Assembly: GCF_027257875.1 (NCBI RefSeq)
Contig: NZ_JAPVQY010000032.1
Coordinates: 24,536-88,535 of the forward strand
Source of the DNA: Burkholderia sp. IMCC1007
GTDB taxonomy: Bacteria > Pseudomonadota > Gammaproteobacteria > Burkholderiales > Burkholderiaceae
Direction: 5' to 3'
DNA: 64,000 nucleotides
The position numbers were made by a program, and so were the translations under genes. Below the pieces are notes generated by a model that ran no database searches, was not told the DNA's origin, and saw nothing but the letters and a program-made list of their open reading frames with translations. Below, one piece after another: positions 52,743-62,773 of the stretch (within the stretch, counting starts at the first letter, position 1; the number at the start of each line of letters is the position of its first letter).

Positions 52743-55213
52743 ATGCAGAACACGGCACAAGCCCTGAGAGACCTTGCGCTGGGCCCGCAGCACAACCGGC
52801 AAGTGAAAATGAGCTTTCCGGACGATGACGCGCCTTGCAAAATCCTGCTGCCTAACGCATTCGAGGCGGTTGAAGCGTTATCGAAGGATTTCGCGTACAA
52901 GATCGAACTGCTGTCGGATAACGATCACCTTGCACCGAACGATTTCATCGGCAAGTGCGTCACGATCAGTCTGGTGCGCGGCGACGGAAGCCAGCGATAT
53001 TTCAACGGCCATATCTTCGCGTTTCGGCACGTTCGCACGGACGGCGGTTGGGTCTTTTACGAGGCGCACGTGGGTCCGTGGCTGCGTTACCTGAAGTACA
53101 GCCAGCACAATCGCCTGTTCCTCGACCAGAACCTGCACGACCAGACAGCGACGGTTTTTCAGGACTACGGCGTGTTGCCGGACTGGGCTTGGCACGTCGG
53201 CGAAGACGATCCGCGGATGACGATGGCCTGTCAGTTCGACGAAGACGACCACAACTACGTTCATCGGCGCTGGGAGCACGCGGGCTACCTGTACTGGTAC
53301 GAGCACACTGCCACGTCGCACATATTGACCGTTTCCGACCCGTCGCGTCCCGCGCTGGCGATCGATGGCAAGGTTCACGAAATCCGCTTCCACAATGGCA
53401 TGGGTGCAGAGGAATCGGACAGCATTCTGAGCTGGTCCCCATTCCAGCAGACCACGTCGACGCATGCGGAACTATCCCGTTTCGATTTCAAGACCCCGAC
53501 GCCGACGCACGTTCAAACGAGCCTGTCGAGCCCGGAAGCTGCGCTGCCGCAACTCGAATGGAACGAGTACGCCGGCGCGTACGGCTATCGGAACATGGAG
53601 CACGGCTATCAGGTCGTCAATCGCCGGATGGAGGAAATCGAAGCGACGATCAAGCACTTCGATGCGAAGGGCAACAATCGCTTCGTGCAGCCGGGGCGCT
53701 GGTTCCGGCTGACGGACCGTTACGGCTCGGCGCTGAGCCGCGATCAGAGCGACGACGAATACCTGATCATCGCGGTCCGGCACGTGGCGACCAACAACTA
53801 TTTGCAGGACACGGGGGTGCTGGCGGAATACCGCAATGCGTTCACGTGTGTTCCGAGGGCAACCCCGTGGCGGCCCGGGCGTGGCTTCAACAGCGTCGAC
53901 ACGAAGATCCTCGCGCCGCAGACTGCGACCGTCGTCGGCCAGACCGGCACGAGCATTCATACCGACGAACACGGCCGCGTGCTCGTTCAATTCCATTGGG
54001 ATCGCGACGGCAAGTATTCGGCATGGGTGCGGGTCGCGAGCGGCTGGGCCGGCGGCGGCCAGGGGATGGCAGCGCTGCCCCGTATCGGTTCCGAAGTCAT
54101 CGTGCAATGGCTCGACGGCAATCCTGACCCTCCCATCATCACGGGCCGCGTGATGAACGCGCGCAACGTACCGTCGTGGAAGCTGCCGGACGAGCATGCA
54201 CTGATGGGCATTCGCAGCCGGGAGCTGAACGGTGCGGACGGCAATGCATCGTTCGGCCGCAGCAATCACCTGGTTTTCGACGATACGGCGAACGCCATTC
54301 AGGCGCAACTTCGGTCCGACCATGCGGCGAGCCAACTCTCGCTCGGCAAGATCACCCGGATCGAGGATTGGCAGGGGCGCAAGGACGCTCGTGGCGAGGG
54401 CTTCGAGCTGCGTACCGATGAGGTGGGCGCGATCCGCACCGGCAAGGGCATGGTAATCAGCACCGAGGTGCGTCCTGCTGCGCAGGGCATCTGTCGGACG
54501 TTAGCGAACCGGCATCGCGGCTGACCAAAGCGCAAACGTTGCATGCGCAATCGGCCAAGCTCGCGCAGCACTATCAGGCGCAGGACAACGGAGCTGACCA
54601 GACGCCGATTGCTGAGGCACTGAAATCGCAAGTGGATGGCATCCAGGGTGCGGGCGCGACGGGCAGTAGGGGCAAGGGCGATTTCCCCGAACTCGACGAA
54701 GCGCATTTGTTGCTGGCCGGCGCCGCCGGCATTGCCGTCACGACGCCCGCGACGGCGCACGTCGCCGGCGGCCAGCACGTGGCCGTCACGGCCGGAGAAA
54801 ACATGTCGGTCGCGACGGGCAAGTCGTTCTTCGCCAGCGTATCGGACAAGTTCTCGCTGTTCGTCCACAAGATGGGCATGAAGCTGATCGCGGCGAGCGG
54901 CAAGGTGCAGGTGCATGCGGAAAACGACGAGCTGGAGCTGCTGGCGAAGAAGGTCCTGTCGATCATCAGCACGACGAACTGGATCAACATCACTGCGAAG
55001 CAGGGCATTCGCTTGACGGCCGGCAACAGTCAGTTCGAGGTCAGTGCAAAGGGCATCGTCGGTTACACGCCCGGTGAGAACAAGATTCATGCGGGTAGCC
55101 ACGATACGGTGGGGCCGCAGAGCGTGCCGGCCAAGTTCCCGGGTTCCGATCTGTGCGCGCCGGTTGCGCAGGACGCCGCGCAGAGCGGGCGGGCGTCGGT
55201 CGCTCTCTCCTAA
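52743..55213 (+). pseudogene. vgrG: vgrG, T6SS spike protein, broken by a single-base frameshift
   Basis: VgrG forms the T6SS tip trimer. Frame 1 (52743-54524) encodes the phage gp27/gp5-like body: SYxxEAHVGPWLRYL-type text, GPWLRYLKYSQHNRLFLDQN, the OB-fold region TDEHGRVLVQFHWDRDGKYSAWVRVA and GSEVIVQWLDGNPDPPIITG. Near 54485-54492 (after RPAAQG) the frame is lost and ends at TGA 54524. The -1 frame continues HLSDVSEPASRLTKAQTLHAQ and then a complete DUF2345 C-domain ending at 55213. One base appears deleted. No slippery heptamer is seen, so programmed slippage is unlikely. Start ATG 52743 gives MQNTAQALRDLALG. Confidence 0.85.
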
Positions 55214-55217
55214 GCCA

Positions 55218-55967
55218 ATGAAGGCTGCTACTACTCTCATGCTTCCTGTCGACGAATCCGCCGCGCCGCCGATGCGGGGCTTTCTGCTGGTTGAGCCCAC
55301 CATGCTCGTCCACACGCCGGACCTTGCAGCCCTTGATATGCGTCCGTGTACGCCGCGTGTGCTGGCCCATCGTGAAGAATTGATGCCGCACTTGATCGAT
55401 CTCGCGGCGCTCGATGCGCAAGGCCAGGAGATCGCGCTGGCGCGGTGGCAAGAGGAAGTCACGACCGAGCGGCCGCCGGTCGCATGCGCGTGGCTCGATA
55501 CCGAAGCCAGCGCCGATGCGGTGAGCGAGCATATCGCCCGGCATTTGGTTGGCCCTGGCGCGCATGGCCGCATCGTGTTCTGGCGGTATTACGATCCGCG
55601 CGTTCTCGGCCTGACGCTCGCCGTCCTCGAACCGGACCAGCGTCACGTTCTGCTCGGTCCGATCGACGCCTGGCAGTTTGCGTGGGCGGGTTACCGCTGG
55701 TCAGTAGCCATGCCGGAAATGAAAACCGAACTGGACGACCAACTGATCGGTTGGCCTCGCCCGGACCAATGGCCGCGCCTCGATCGCAGCGAAGTGGTCG
55801 AGCAGGTGCGTCAGCGATTGCCCGCCCTAACGCTTGGTCAAGCCGCGCGCTTGCCGGCTGCGATCGACCAGACGTTGAATGCGATGGCCGATCGAGATGT
55901 CGCGAGTACCGATGCGCTGGTGGAATACGCGGTACAGCGCGTACAGCGAGATTTGCTAGCCGAATAA
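55218..55967 (+). CDS. DUF4123 T6SS adaptor/chaperone
   Basis: A 249-aa cytoplasmic protein. MRGFLLVEPTML and CAWLDTEASADAVSEHIARHL...GRIVFWRYYDPRVLGLTLAVLEPDQRHVLLGPIDAW fit DUF4123 (Tap/TEC) proteins, which load an effector onto the VgrG encoded just upstream. The start ATG 55218 is four bases after the vgrG stop. The cargo is presumably the next gene. Intact here, unlike its two neighbours. Confidence 0.82.
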   Translation: MKAATTLMLPVDESAAPPMRGFLLVEPTMLVHTPDLAALDMRPCTPRVLAHREELMPHLIDLAALDAQGQEIALARWQEEVTTERPPVACAWLDTEASADAVSEHIARHLVGPGAHGRIVFWRYYDPRVLGLTLAVLEPDQRHVLLGPIDAWQFAWAGYRWSVAMPEMKTELDDQLIGWPRPDQWPRLDRSEVVEQVRQRLPALTLGQAARLPAAIDQTLNAMADRDVASTDALVEYAVQRVQRDLLAE

Positions 55968-56011
55968 CACGGCGTCCCAATACGAATATTTCGAGGCTAA
56001 AGGATCACATT

Positions 56012-58164
56012 ATGGCGACCATCCCAGGCTGTCCGATTTGCGATCGCGACTCACTGTTGATCTACCCCGTCCGCTACGCCATTGCGTGCCCGCGCGGTGC
56101 GGCCAAAGCGCCCGCGCTGTCCGGCAACTTTCGAATCGACAGTCGCGCTCCGCAGGCCGTTGCGACGGCCAAATACACGCTGCGATCGCTGCGACAGGGT
56201 TATCTGTACACCTATGACGAGAAGCGCAAGAAACTGCGCGCCTTCATGGTGCTGGACGATGGTGTGCTGTACCAGTTCGCGCCCAGCATCGTGCCGCCAC
56301 CCGGCAATGCGGCCGAGAACAATGTGACCCAAGGTATATGCCCGTCCAGCGACATGGCTCCCGAGTCCTTTGGCCGTTGCGTGAGCGTCCAGCATACCCC
56401 CGGCAGTGATGAAGCCACGAACCTTTGGATCGGCTGGTCCAACGTGCGCTGGACCCGGGATCTGGTCTTTAACAAGATCGGCGATCCTGCGTGGCGCAAG
56501 CTGCATATGCAGTGCATCAACGTTCCAGCGATGATCGCCGGCAGCGCGGCCGACACGGGTGAGTTTCAGGCGACGCGCAGCAAGATCGCGCACTTCGCGA
56601 TGCGGCGAACGAATCCGCCGACGAAGCATGGGGCGAGGCGTATTACAAGAAGGGGCCGGACGGCAAGCCGCAGATCGGCCCTGACGGTAAACCCGTAACC
56701 GTGATTGATACCCAAGCGCTCGAACGGTTTCGCGACAACGAGTATCCCCGCGCACTCGATGCGTTCAAGCCGAAGTGGGCGCCGCTTGTGCTGGCCCACG
56801 CCGACTGGCTCAAATCGGCGCTGTTGTCCGACTGGATGGCCGGCAATCACGACACGAAGGATCTGCGCAGCGGCTACGCATACAGCGAGTCGTGTGCGCA
56901 GTCGATCGGCGCTGCGGCGGGCACCGAAGCGTGCCAGAAAGTGCTCAATGAATGGTTGAACGGTCAGGCATCGGACGTTCGTAATCTGTACGTGCGTGCG
57001 CTGATGTTCAATCAGGAAACCTTGATGAAGGCGGCCGATGCGCAAGTACACGGCTCGGACATTCAGTACGGAAACATCCTGAACCTGTATAAGGAAGCCT
57101 TCAAGCAGATCGAGAAACTGGGGAATGCGGCGAATCTGCGCGATCGGCTCGTCGTGACGACTGCCAATACGATCGTCAATGTACTGGCCCAGGGCGGGAA
57201 AGGCGCGGCCATCGGTTTCGCGACGATCCGGCTGTCGTTGCATGCGGGCGTGTCGATCAAGGCCGCCCACATCACGCCGGCCGAGATGCGCAACTGGGTG
57301 TTCAAGCAGGGCGACGCGCTGGGCTTGAATATGGACGGCGACCGGCTAGAGCGGCAGGCCGCTGCAGCGAATATCCGTCGTGAGGTCTTTAAGGCTGCGC
57401 CGCCTTCCAATCCGGCTGTGTTCGCGTATGCGATCGATACCGAAGCATGGGTGAGGTCGGGCAAGCTGGACGCCAGCGAGGTCAAAGCGATCAAGCTTCC
57501 GGGCGTGGAGTTGACCCGCAAATGGCTGGGTTCGTCGTCGCCCGTCGAATTCAATCAAGGGATTGCCACCGCGATCTTCCAGCTCGCCACGCTGCGATTC
57601 GCGTACAAGGATTTCGACGGCAGCGATCGCTTTAACTATAACGAAACCCTGCTCAAACTTTCTGGCGCGGTCGTCTCGATCATTGGCAACCTCGTCGAGA
57701 CAGTATCCGAAACCGTCGCCAAGGCCCCCGAGCACCCGCTCTCGGCATTCCTGATGAAACATTGGGCTTGGTTCAATCACGATACGGCTGAAGTCACCGC
57801 CAAGGTCGGTCGATGGTCCGGGGCCGTTGCGGGCGTCATCCTCTCATGCTACGACCTGTTTAAAAACGCTCCGGAAGCATACGGGAACAAGGAGTACGGG
57901 CTGACCGCTCTCTATGTGGTCGGTGGGACTCTCGGAGTATATATTGCGCTCTCCCCACTTCTTTCGGCGGTGCCGTTCATCGCCGCTTGGATGCCGCCTC
58001 TCTGGCCGATTCTGGTGATTTCCATTGTGATCGGGTTCGTGATCGTGTATTTCAAATCGGCGGCTATTAATGATTGGATATTGCGGTGCAAATTCAGTAA
58101 GACGCCGGGCTATCACACCATGGACGAAGAGTTAAAAGCCTTCAATTCCGCAATGGGAGATTGA
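56012..58164 (+). pseudogene. VasX/BTH_I2691-like T6SS membrane-active effector, frameshifted
   Basis: Frame 1 starts ATG 56012 with CPICDRDSLLIYPVRYAIACP and YTLRSLRQGYLYTYDEKRKKLRAFMV, the VasX N-terminal/BTH_I2691 pattern of T6SS effectors. After SKIAHFA (about 56600) it derails and stops at 56698. The -1 frame carries on DAANESADEAWGEAYYKKG...and reads to 58164, a further ~500 residues. The C-terminus has clustered hydrophobic segments (YVVGGTLGVYIALSPLLSAV, LWPILVISIVIGFVIVYF), as in pore-forming toxins. Intact length would be about 717 aa. One base deleted, so product probably truncated. Confidence 0.75.
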
Positions 58165-58167
58165 CGC

Positions 58168-59256
58168 ATGGACGAGCGCTTGATGAAGAAGTGTGTCGGT
58201 GCTCCGATCCCCGAATGGGATCAGGCTCACCGCCTGTCGATTAGCCAGCCGGCTGGCCCGGAAATCAAGGATCTCGGAACGGTCTTTACCATCAACTCCA
58301 CGTTCATGGATGTTATCGATCCTGGGTTTCTGGATAGGCAATGGGCGCTTATGGCGGTTTTGATTGCCTTTTTGGCGATGGGAATTGGCCCGTATGTTTA
58401 TATCCTCACACATAGCGACCCAGCCCCAGCCTTTTGGATGTTCATATTCAACGGTCTAGCAATTCTTCCTGTAATACTGTTTGGTTCGATCGTCTGGAAT
58501 CTCGGCAGGGGGTTGTTTTTTGGCCTGCTCTACCGACCGATACGGTTCCACCGTGCCTCGCGTACGCTCTATTTGATTCGCGCCCGGCGGTTCTTGGCGA
58601 AGTCTGGCGAAGGCGATGTCGTGTGGGAAGCACCGTGGAACGATGATGCGATCTTTTGCATGCATCAAGAAGTCACACCTTTCGGTACGGTGTTTCACAT
58701 TCGGCACTACACGTTGGACGACAAAGGCAACGTGACGCGGGTATTCTCGATCGGTCGTGAGTGGACCAGTTCGCAGGCCCGACTGGCGCTGGCGCAATGG
58801 AACTACTGGTGTCAGTACATGAATGACGGCCCGCGTAATCTGCCGAAGCCTATGCTGTTCCATACCCAGCATGAAACACCGCGAGAATCATTCTTGTTCG
58901 CGTTGTACAACTTCGGTATGAACGTGCCGCTGTTCATGCGGCTGATTGCGATGCCCGCAGTCCTGACGTTCACCGTCATGCGGATGATGGCGAACGTGAC
59001 GTGCCGTGCGCCGGTCTGGCCGCAGGCGATCGCGCGCCTTTCTACGGTTGCCCCTGACGACCCCTATGCAGAACCCCGCGGAAGCACGCCGGTCGGCTGG
59101 GCCGCGACAGTATTGGCCCAGCAACGCGGCGACTATCCGGACGACGATCATGCGCGAGTCCCGAACTGGACGAGCGAGCCGGATGGCCTCAAGTACGCGG
59201 CCGCCTGGCTAAAAAACCCAACCGGAGTTTCAAGCGCGCGGCGAGACGCATCATGA
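58168..59256 (+). CDS. DUF6708-like membrane-associated protein, possible effector partner or immunity
   Basis: A 362-aa protein starting 3 bases after the effector. Two strong hydrophobic segments lie at about residues 54-75 (WALMAVLIAFLAMGIGPYVY) and 88-112 (FWMFIFNGLAILPVILFG), then a soluble region with WEAPWNDDAIFCMHQEVTPFGTVFHIRHY and REWTSSQARLALAQWNYWCQYMND. Proteins of this type commonly follow BTH_I2691-type effectors in Burkholderia. A protective role is inferred from position only. Frame intact. Confidence 0.6.
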   Translation: MDERLMKKCVGAPIPEWDQAHRLSISQPAGPEIKDLGTVFTINSTFMDVIDPGFLDRQWALMAVLIAFLAMGIGPYVYILTHSDPAPAFWMFIFNGLAILPVILFGSIVWNLGRGLFFGLLYRPIRFHRASRTLYLIRARRFLAKSGEGDVVWEAPWNDDAIFCMHQEVTPFGTVFHIRHYTLDDKGNVTRVFSIGREWTSSQARLALAQWNYWCQYMNDGPRNLPKPMLFHTQHETPRESFLFALYNFGMNVPLFMRLIAMPAVLTFTVMRMMANVTCRAPVWPQAIARLSTVAPDDPYAEPRGSTPVGWAATVLAQQRGDYPDDDHARVPNWTSEPDGLKYAAAWLKNPTGVSSARRDAS

Positions 59257-59298
59257 CGCCGCGGAAGTCGTGACATCGTCGGCACCATCGGAATCGAA

Positions 59299-60217
59299 AT
59301 GAATACACAAGCTCGCGTCGTCTCGTTGCCAAAGGTGGCCGCGTCCGTTGCAGCGGTCGTTACCACTGCGCCGTTTCTATACAGCCTCTACTTTCTGAAA
59401 GCGTCTTCGCTATCCGATGACGTATTGGCCATGCGACTAATCGCTTTTATCGGCAAACCTGGTATTTCGAACGGGGCTGGTTTTTCTGATCGTGCAATTG
59501 CACGGGGAACGGCGTGGCCAATTCGCGTTCCGTCGCCCCGCATTGCTTCTGGCAATTTATGGGGCATGCCTGATCGGCTGGCAGTTTGGGCAGGGTTTTC
59601 TATTCCAGGCGCTGATGCGAAGCTTGAGCGACACCCCGGCCTATCTGAGGCTCATGTTGGCGATCGTTGCCCCACTGAGCGCGATGCTTTATTCGCTCGT
59701 CGCCTGGCTGGCATGGCTGCTCGTTACGCACTTGTTGCGCAACGATGTCTTACCCGTCATCCCGTCCGGTAATGTGGCGAGGCGTATCGCCGGGCTCGCG
59801 GCCTGGCTGTTTGCCTGTGTACTGTTGACGTTCGCTCCACAAATTGTGTACATGTTGGTCAACTACGTTGACGACGATTTCAATCTCATCATGCTGAACT
59901 GCATTGGCATGGTTGTCGTTCCAGCAGCGATAGTCTATGTGGGCACACGATCCGGATTGCCTCGTAATCTCGGGCGACTGCACGGCTGGCGTTGGCTGGG
60001 AGCCTCGATCGCAGCGATGGCATCTATTTCGCTGCTGGCATATGGAGCGCTGCACGCGATTGGCAACGTGCTTGACAACATTAATGCGATGTCTGGAAGG
60101 CTGACGATTATTGTCCTTGCCGGAGCGGGCTTGGCTTATCGGATGTGCTTCCGCGCGTTCTATTCTGCCGTGGGGCGATCCGCTACCGGCACGTCTCAAG
60201 AAATGCAATCGTCATGA
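59299..60217 (+). pseudogene. Polytopic membrane protein, frameshifted; candidate immunity protein
   Basis: Frame 1 from ATG 59299 encodes MNTQARVVSLPKVAASVAAV... with one membrane segment. At about 59440-59446 (run GCTTTTATC, four T) the frame shifts by +1. The other frame continues LSANLVFRTGLVFLIVQLHG and then 6-7 more membrane helices to TGA 60217. With three T residues the two halves would join, so a one-base insertion in a homopolymer is the simplest cause. About eight helices in total. Placed after a pore-forming-type effector, an immunity role is plausible. No family recognised. Confidence 0.6.
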
Positions 60218-60474
60218 AGGATGAAAACGGACGCGGCGTGATCCGCTTGCACGACAAGACGACCCACGGCGGCGAAGTGATTACCGCAAGCGACGATTTG
60301 ACGGCGCTGGGTGTACCGGTCGCGCTGGAGGATCACCTGACATGGTGCCCGAAGTGCGGCGGACAGTTCAGGATCATCCCGCAAAACAGTACCCGCAACC
60401 ATCACGGTACACCGGTCGCCTTCCACGACGACTTGACTGAATGCGGCGCGCGGCTGATTTCGTCGCTTGAATAA
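60214..60474 (+). CDS. PAAR-domain protein
   Basis: An 86-aa protein that sharpens the VgrG tip. GVIRLHDKTTHGGEVITAS, VPVALEDHLTWCPKCGGQFRIIP and HHGTPVAFHDDLTECGARLISS show the PAAR hairpin pattern with the His/Cys residues that bind metal at the tip (H-D-K-T-H-G-G..., C-P-K-C, H-D-D-L-T-x-C). ATG 60214 overlaps the previous stop (ATGA). No toxin domain is fused. Confidence 0.85.
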   Translation: MKDENGRGVIRLHDKTTHGGEVITASDDLTALGVPVALEDHLTWCPKCGGQFRIIPQNSTRNHHGTPVAFHDDLTECGARLISSLE

Positions 60475-60486
60475 GAGGCATCGCGC

Positions 60487-60768
60487 ATGAGCAGGTCAGT
60501 GAATCGAATGACGGAAACAGCATTGACGGGCGCATCGCCACCCATCCGCCGGAAAAAAGCCGGCGACATCGAGCCGATCGCGATTTTCCAGAACGACCGG
60601 TCGACCGGATTCGCGACATGGTTAATGGCCGGCGGTCACGACGCCGGTGCGGCGATGGACTCGATCACGCTACTCCGGAAGCAACCTGCGGCCCGCAAGC
60701 GACATTGCGCAAACTTATCTTCGTCGGCCCGACGCTCGTGCGTCCCGACCGACAGGGACGGTAGCTGA
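60487..60768 (+). pseudogene. Short fragment between PAAR and tssF, probably a degraded gene
   Basis: A 93-codon frame: residues 1-55 (PPIRRKKAGDIEPIAIFQND, STGFATWLMAGGHDAG) look like a real protein N-terminus, while the last ~35 residues (ARKRHCANLSSSARRSC) have poor composition. The -1 frame over the same stretch reads TLRKLIFVGPTLVRPDRQGR and ends at TAG 60770, which looks more protein-like, so a frameshift near 60660 is suspected. No family recognised. Perhaps a truncated T6SS cargo gene. Confidence 0.4.
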
Positions 60769-62646
60769 ATGGATCACCTGCTGTCGCATTACGAATACGA
60801 ACTCGGGTTGTTCGCGCGGGCGTTGGGCGATTTCGCGATCCGCTATCCGAAGATCGCCGCCCGGCTCGGCATCCAGAGCGGCGGGACCGACGATCCGCAT
60901 GTGACGCGTCTGATTCAGACCTTTTCATTTCTTGCCGCGCACCTCGATTCGAAGCTGGCCGACGACTATCCCGAATTTACCGAGGCGCTGCTCGAGGTTG
61001 TCCACCCGCATTATCTGCGCACGGTGCCATCGTGTGCGATTGCCCGATTCGAACCACGGGCGATCGTCGGTCAACTGACGGACCCAGTCGTCGTGCCGCG
61101 CGGCGTGGCGTTGAATGCCCGCACAGCCCCGGTGCGATTCCGGTCGGCCTACGACGTGACCATCTCGCCATTGCAAATCGGGTCCGCACGATATGCGCCG
61201 ACGACGCTGGCGCCGTCGGCCGTGAGATTGCCCGCCGGCGCAACTGGCGTGCTGTCGATCAGCTTCACGTCGGCCGCCGGGCCGTTCACGGCGGCTATTC
61301 CGAACGGCCCCATCCGTGTCTACCTTGCGGGCGAACGGCCGTTGGTCTCGTCGCTGCTGGACGCCTTGCTGTTGCGCGCGGCCGCCGCATACGTTGAGGC
61401 CGATCAATGCGGACGCTGGCGGGCGCTATCGAAAGTGCCGTTCCAGCCGGTCGGTTTCGCCGATAACGAACGCTTGCTGCCGGACAGCCGAACCGCCAGC
61501 CGCACCGCGACTACCTACGGCTACTTACTGGAGTACTTCGCGTTTCCCGAGTTGTTCGATTTCGTCGACCTCGATCTGGGGCGCGTGCGGCGCGCAGCAA
61601 GCGCGCCAGATGCTCGGGAGCTGACCTTGCATGTCGTATTGCGCGATACGCCCGCCGATTCGGTCGTTGCGCAGGCGCTCGCGTCGCTCGACGCAACGGC
61701 GTTCAAGCTATTCTGCACGCCCGTCGTGAATCTCTTCTCACAACCGGCCCAGCCCATTGTGTTGAAGGGGCACGATGCCTATCCGGTTCAGCCCAAGCGA
61801 CTGACGAAACATTCGCCGCTCGGCGTGTATTCGGTCGACGCGGTCTATCTGGGCGCGTTGTCGAAGAACAAGGATAAAAACGAGGACGTATCGCTCGACA
61901 GTGATCGGCCCAGAACCGTGGTGCTGCCCTATCAGGCGCTCAATCACGATCCTCGCCCTGATCCGAGCGCGGTCTATTGGGTTGCGTTTCGTGATCGCGA
62001 CGCGGGATCGCCCGGTCGTCAAACCATGATGCTGTCGCTGGTCGGACTGGATGGGCAGTCGGCCCGGCCGAAGCTGCCGCAAATCGATGTGGTGACGACG
62101 GTGACGAATCGCGACTTGCCAGCGCGTTTGCCTATCGGCAATCCGGTGGGCGACTTGCTGCTCGAAAGCAAGACACTGGATTGTCCGATCCAGTTGATCA
62201 CTCGGCCGACGCTGCCGGCCGAGCTGTCGCGCGGCAACGGTGCGTTGTGGCGCGTGTTGTCGACGTTGTCGCAGCATCCGCTGGACCTGACGCGGGACGG
62301 GTTGGCGGGCCTGAAAGCATTCCTGCGGCTCCATGCGGTGAGCACGACGCCATTCTCGCAGCGCTGCATCGACGCGATCACCAATCTGGACTACAAGCCG
62401 GCGATCAAATGGATGTCGCTGGATAGTCAGTTCCCGTCGTTCGTGCGCGGCATCGAAATCACGCTGTCGTTCGACGAGACCGCATCGCGAGAAGTGAGTC
62501 TAGTCGTGCTCACGAAACTGCTCGAACGGTTCTTCGCGCCATACGGGCCGATGAACAGCTATGTTCAACTGGTGATCCGTTCGGCGCAGACCGGCCAGGA
62601 ACTGACGCGAGGCGCCGCAACGCCCGGCATGCAGCCTCTGATCTAA
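60769..62646 (+). CDS. tssF: T6SS baseplate subunit TssF, orphan copy
   Basis: A 625-aa baseplate protein. The N-terminus MDHLLSHYEYELGLFARALGDFAIRYPKIAARLG and DDPHVTRLIQTFSFLAAHLDSKLADDYPEFTEALLEVVHPHYLRTVPS are unmistakable for TssF/VasA. The C-terminal FVRGIEITLSFDE...LTKLLERFFAPYGPMNSYVQLVIRS also matches. Length is normal and the frame intact. In complete systems tssF sits with tssE and tssG; neither is here, so this is a stand-alone copy. Confidence 0.92.
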   Translation: MDHLLSHYEYELGLFARALGDFAIRYPKIAARLGIQSGGTDDPHVTRLIQTFSFLAAHLDSKLADDYPEFTEALLEVVHPHYLRTVPSCAIARFEPRAIVGQLTDPVVVPRGVALNARTAPVRFRSAYDVTISPLQIGSARYAPTTLAPSAVRLPAGATGVLSISFTSAAGPFTAAIPNGPIRVYLAGERPLVSSLLDALLLRAAAAYVEADQCGRWRALSKVPFQPVGFADNERLLPDSRTASRTATTYGYLLEYFAFPELFDFVDLDLGRVRRAASAPDARELTLHVVLRDTPADSVVAQALASLDATAFKLFCTPVVNLFSQPAQPIVLKGHDAYPVQPKRLTKHSPLGVYSVDAVYLGALSKNKDKNEDVSLDSDRPRTVVLPYQALNHDPRPDPSAVYWVAFRDRDAGSPGRQTMMLSLVGLDGQSARPKLPQIDVVTTVTNRDLPARLPIGNPVGDLLLESKTLDCPIQLITRPTLPAELSRGNGALWRVLSTLSQHPLDLTRDGLAGLKAFLRLHAVSTTPFSQRCIDAITNLDYKPAIKWMSLDSQFPSFVRGIEITLSFDETASREVSLVVLTKLLERFFAPYGPMNSYVQLVIRSAQTGQELTRGAATPGMQPLI

Positions 62647-62718
62647 GCGCGATCGTGCGGCCTTCTGCCGAAGGTCGGTGCGGTCCGGGCCCGGGGCTCG
62701 GCGGCGTGTCATCTGATC

Positions 62719-62743
62719 CGGGCGGCCGGTGCAACGCCGCCCG
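62719..62743. terminator. GC-rich hairpin at the right edge of the T6SS island
   Basis: CGGGCGGC-CGGTGCAAC-GCCGCCCG, a perfect 8-bp stem between the convergent tssF and minus-strand genes, likely a shared terminator. It resembles the hairpin after the nucleobase permease at 52226-52248. Confidence 0.55.
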
Positions 62744-62773
62744 TCGTTGCGCGTGCCAGTCGTTGTACGTGAA

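Noticed and set aside
54480..54530. Programmed -1 frameshift in vgrG
   Set aside because: No X-XXY-YYZ slippery heptamer or downstream stimulatory structure is evident, and adjacent genes show similar breaks in different contexts.
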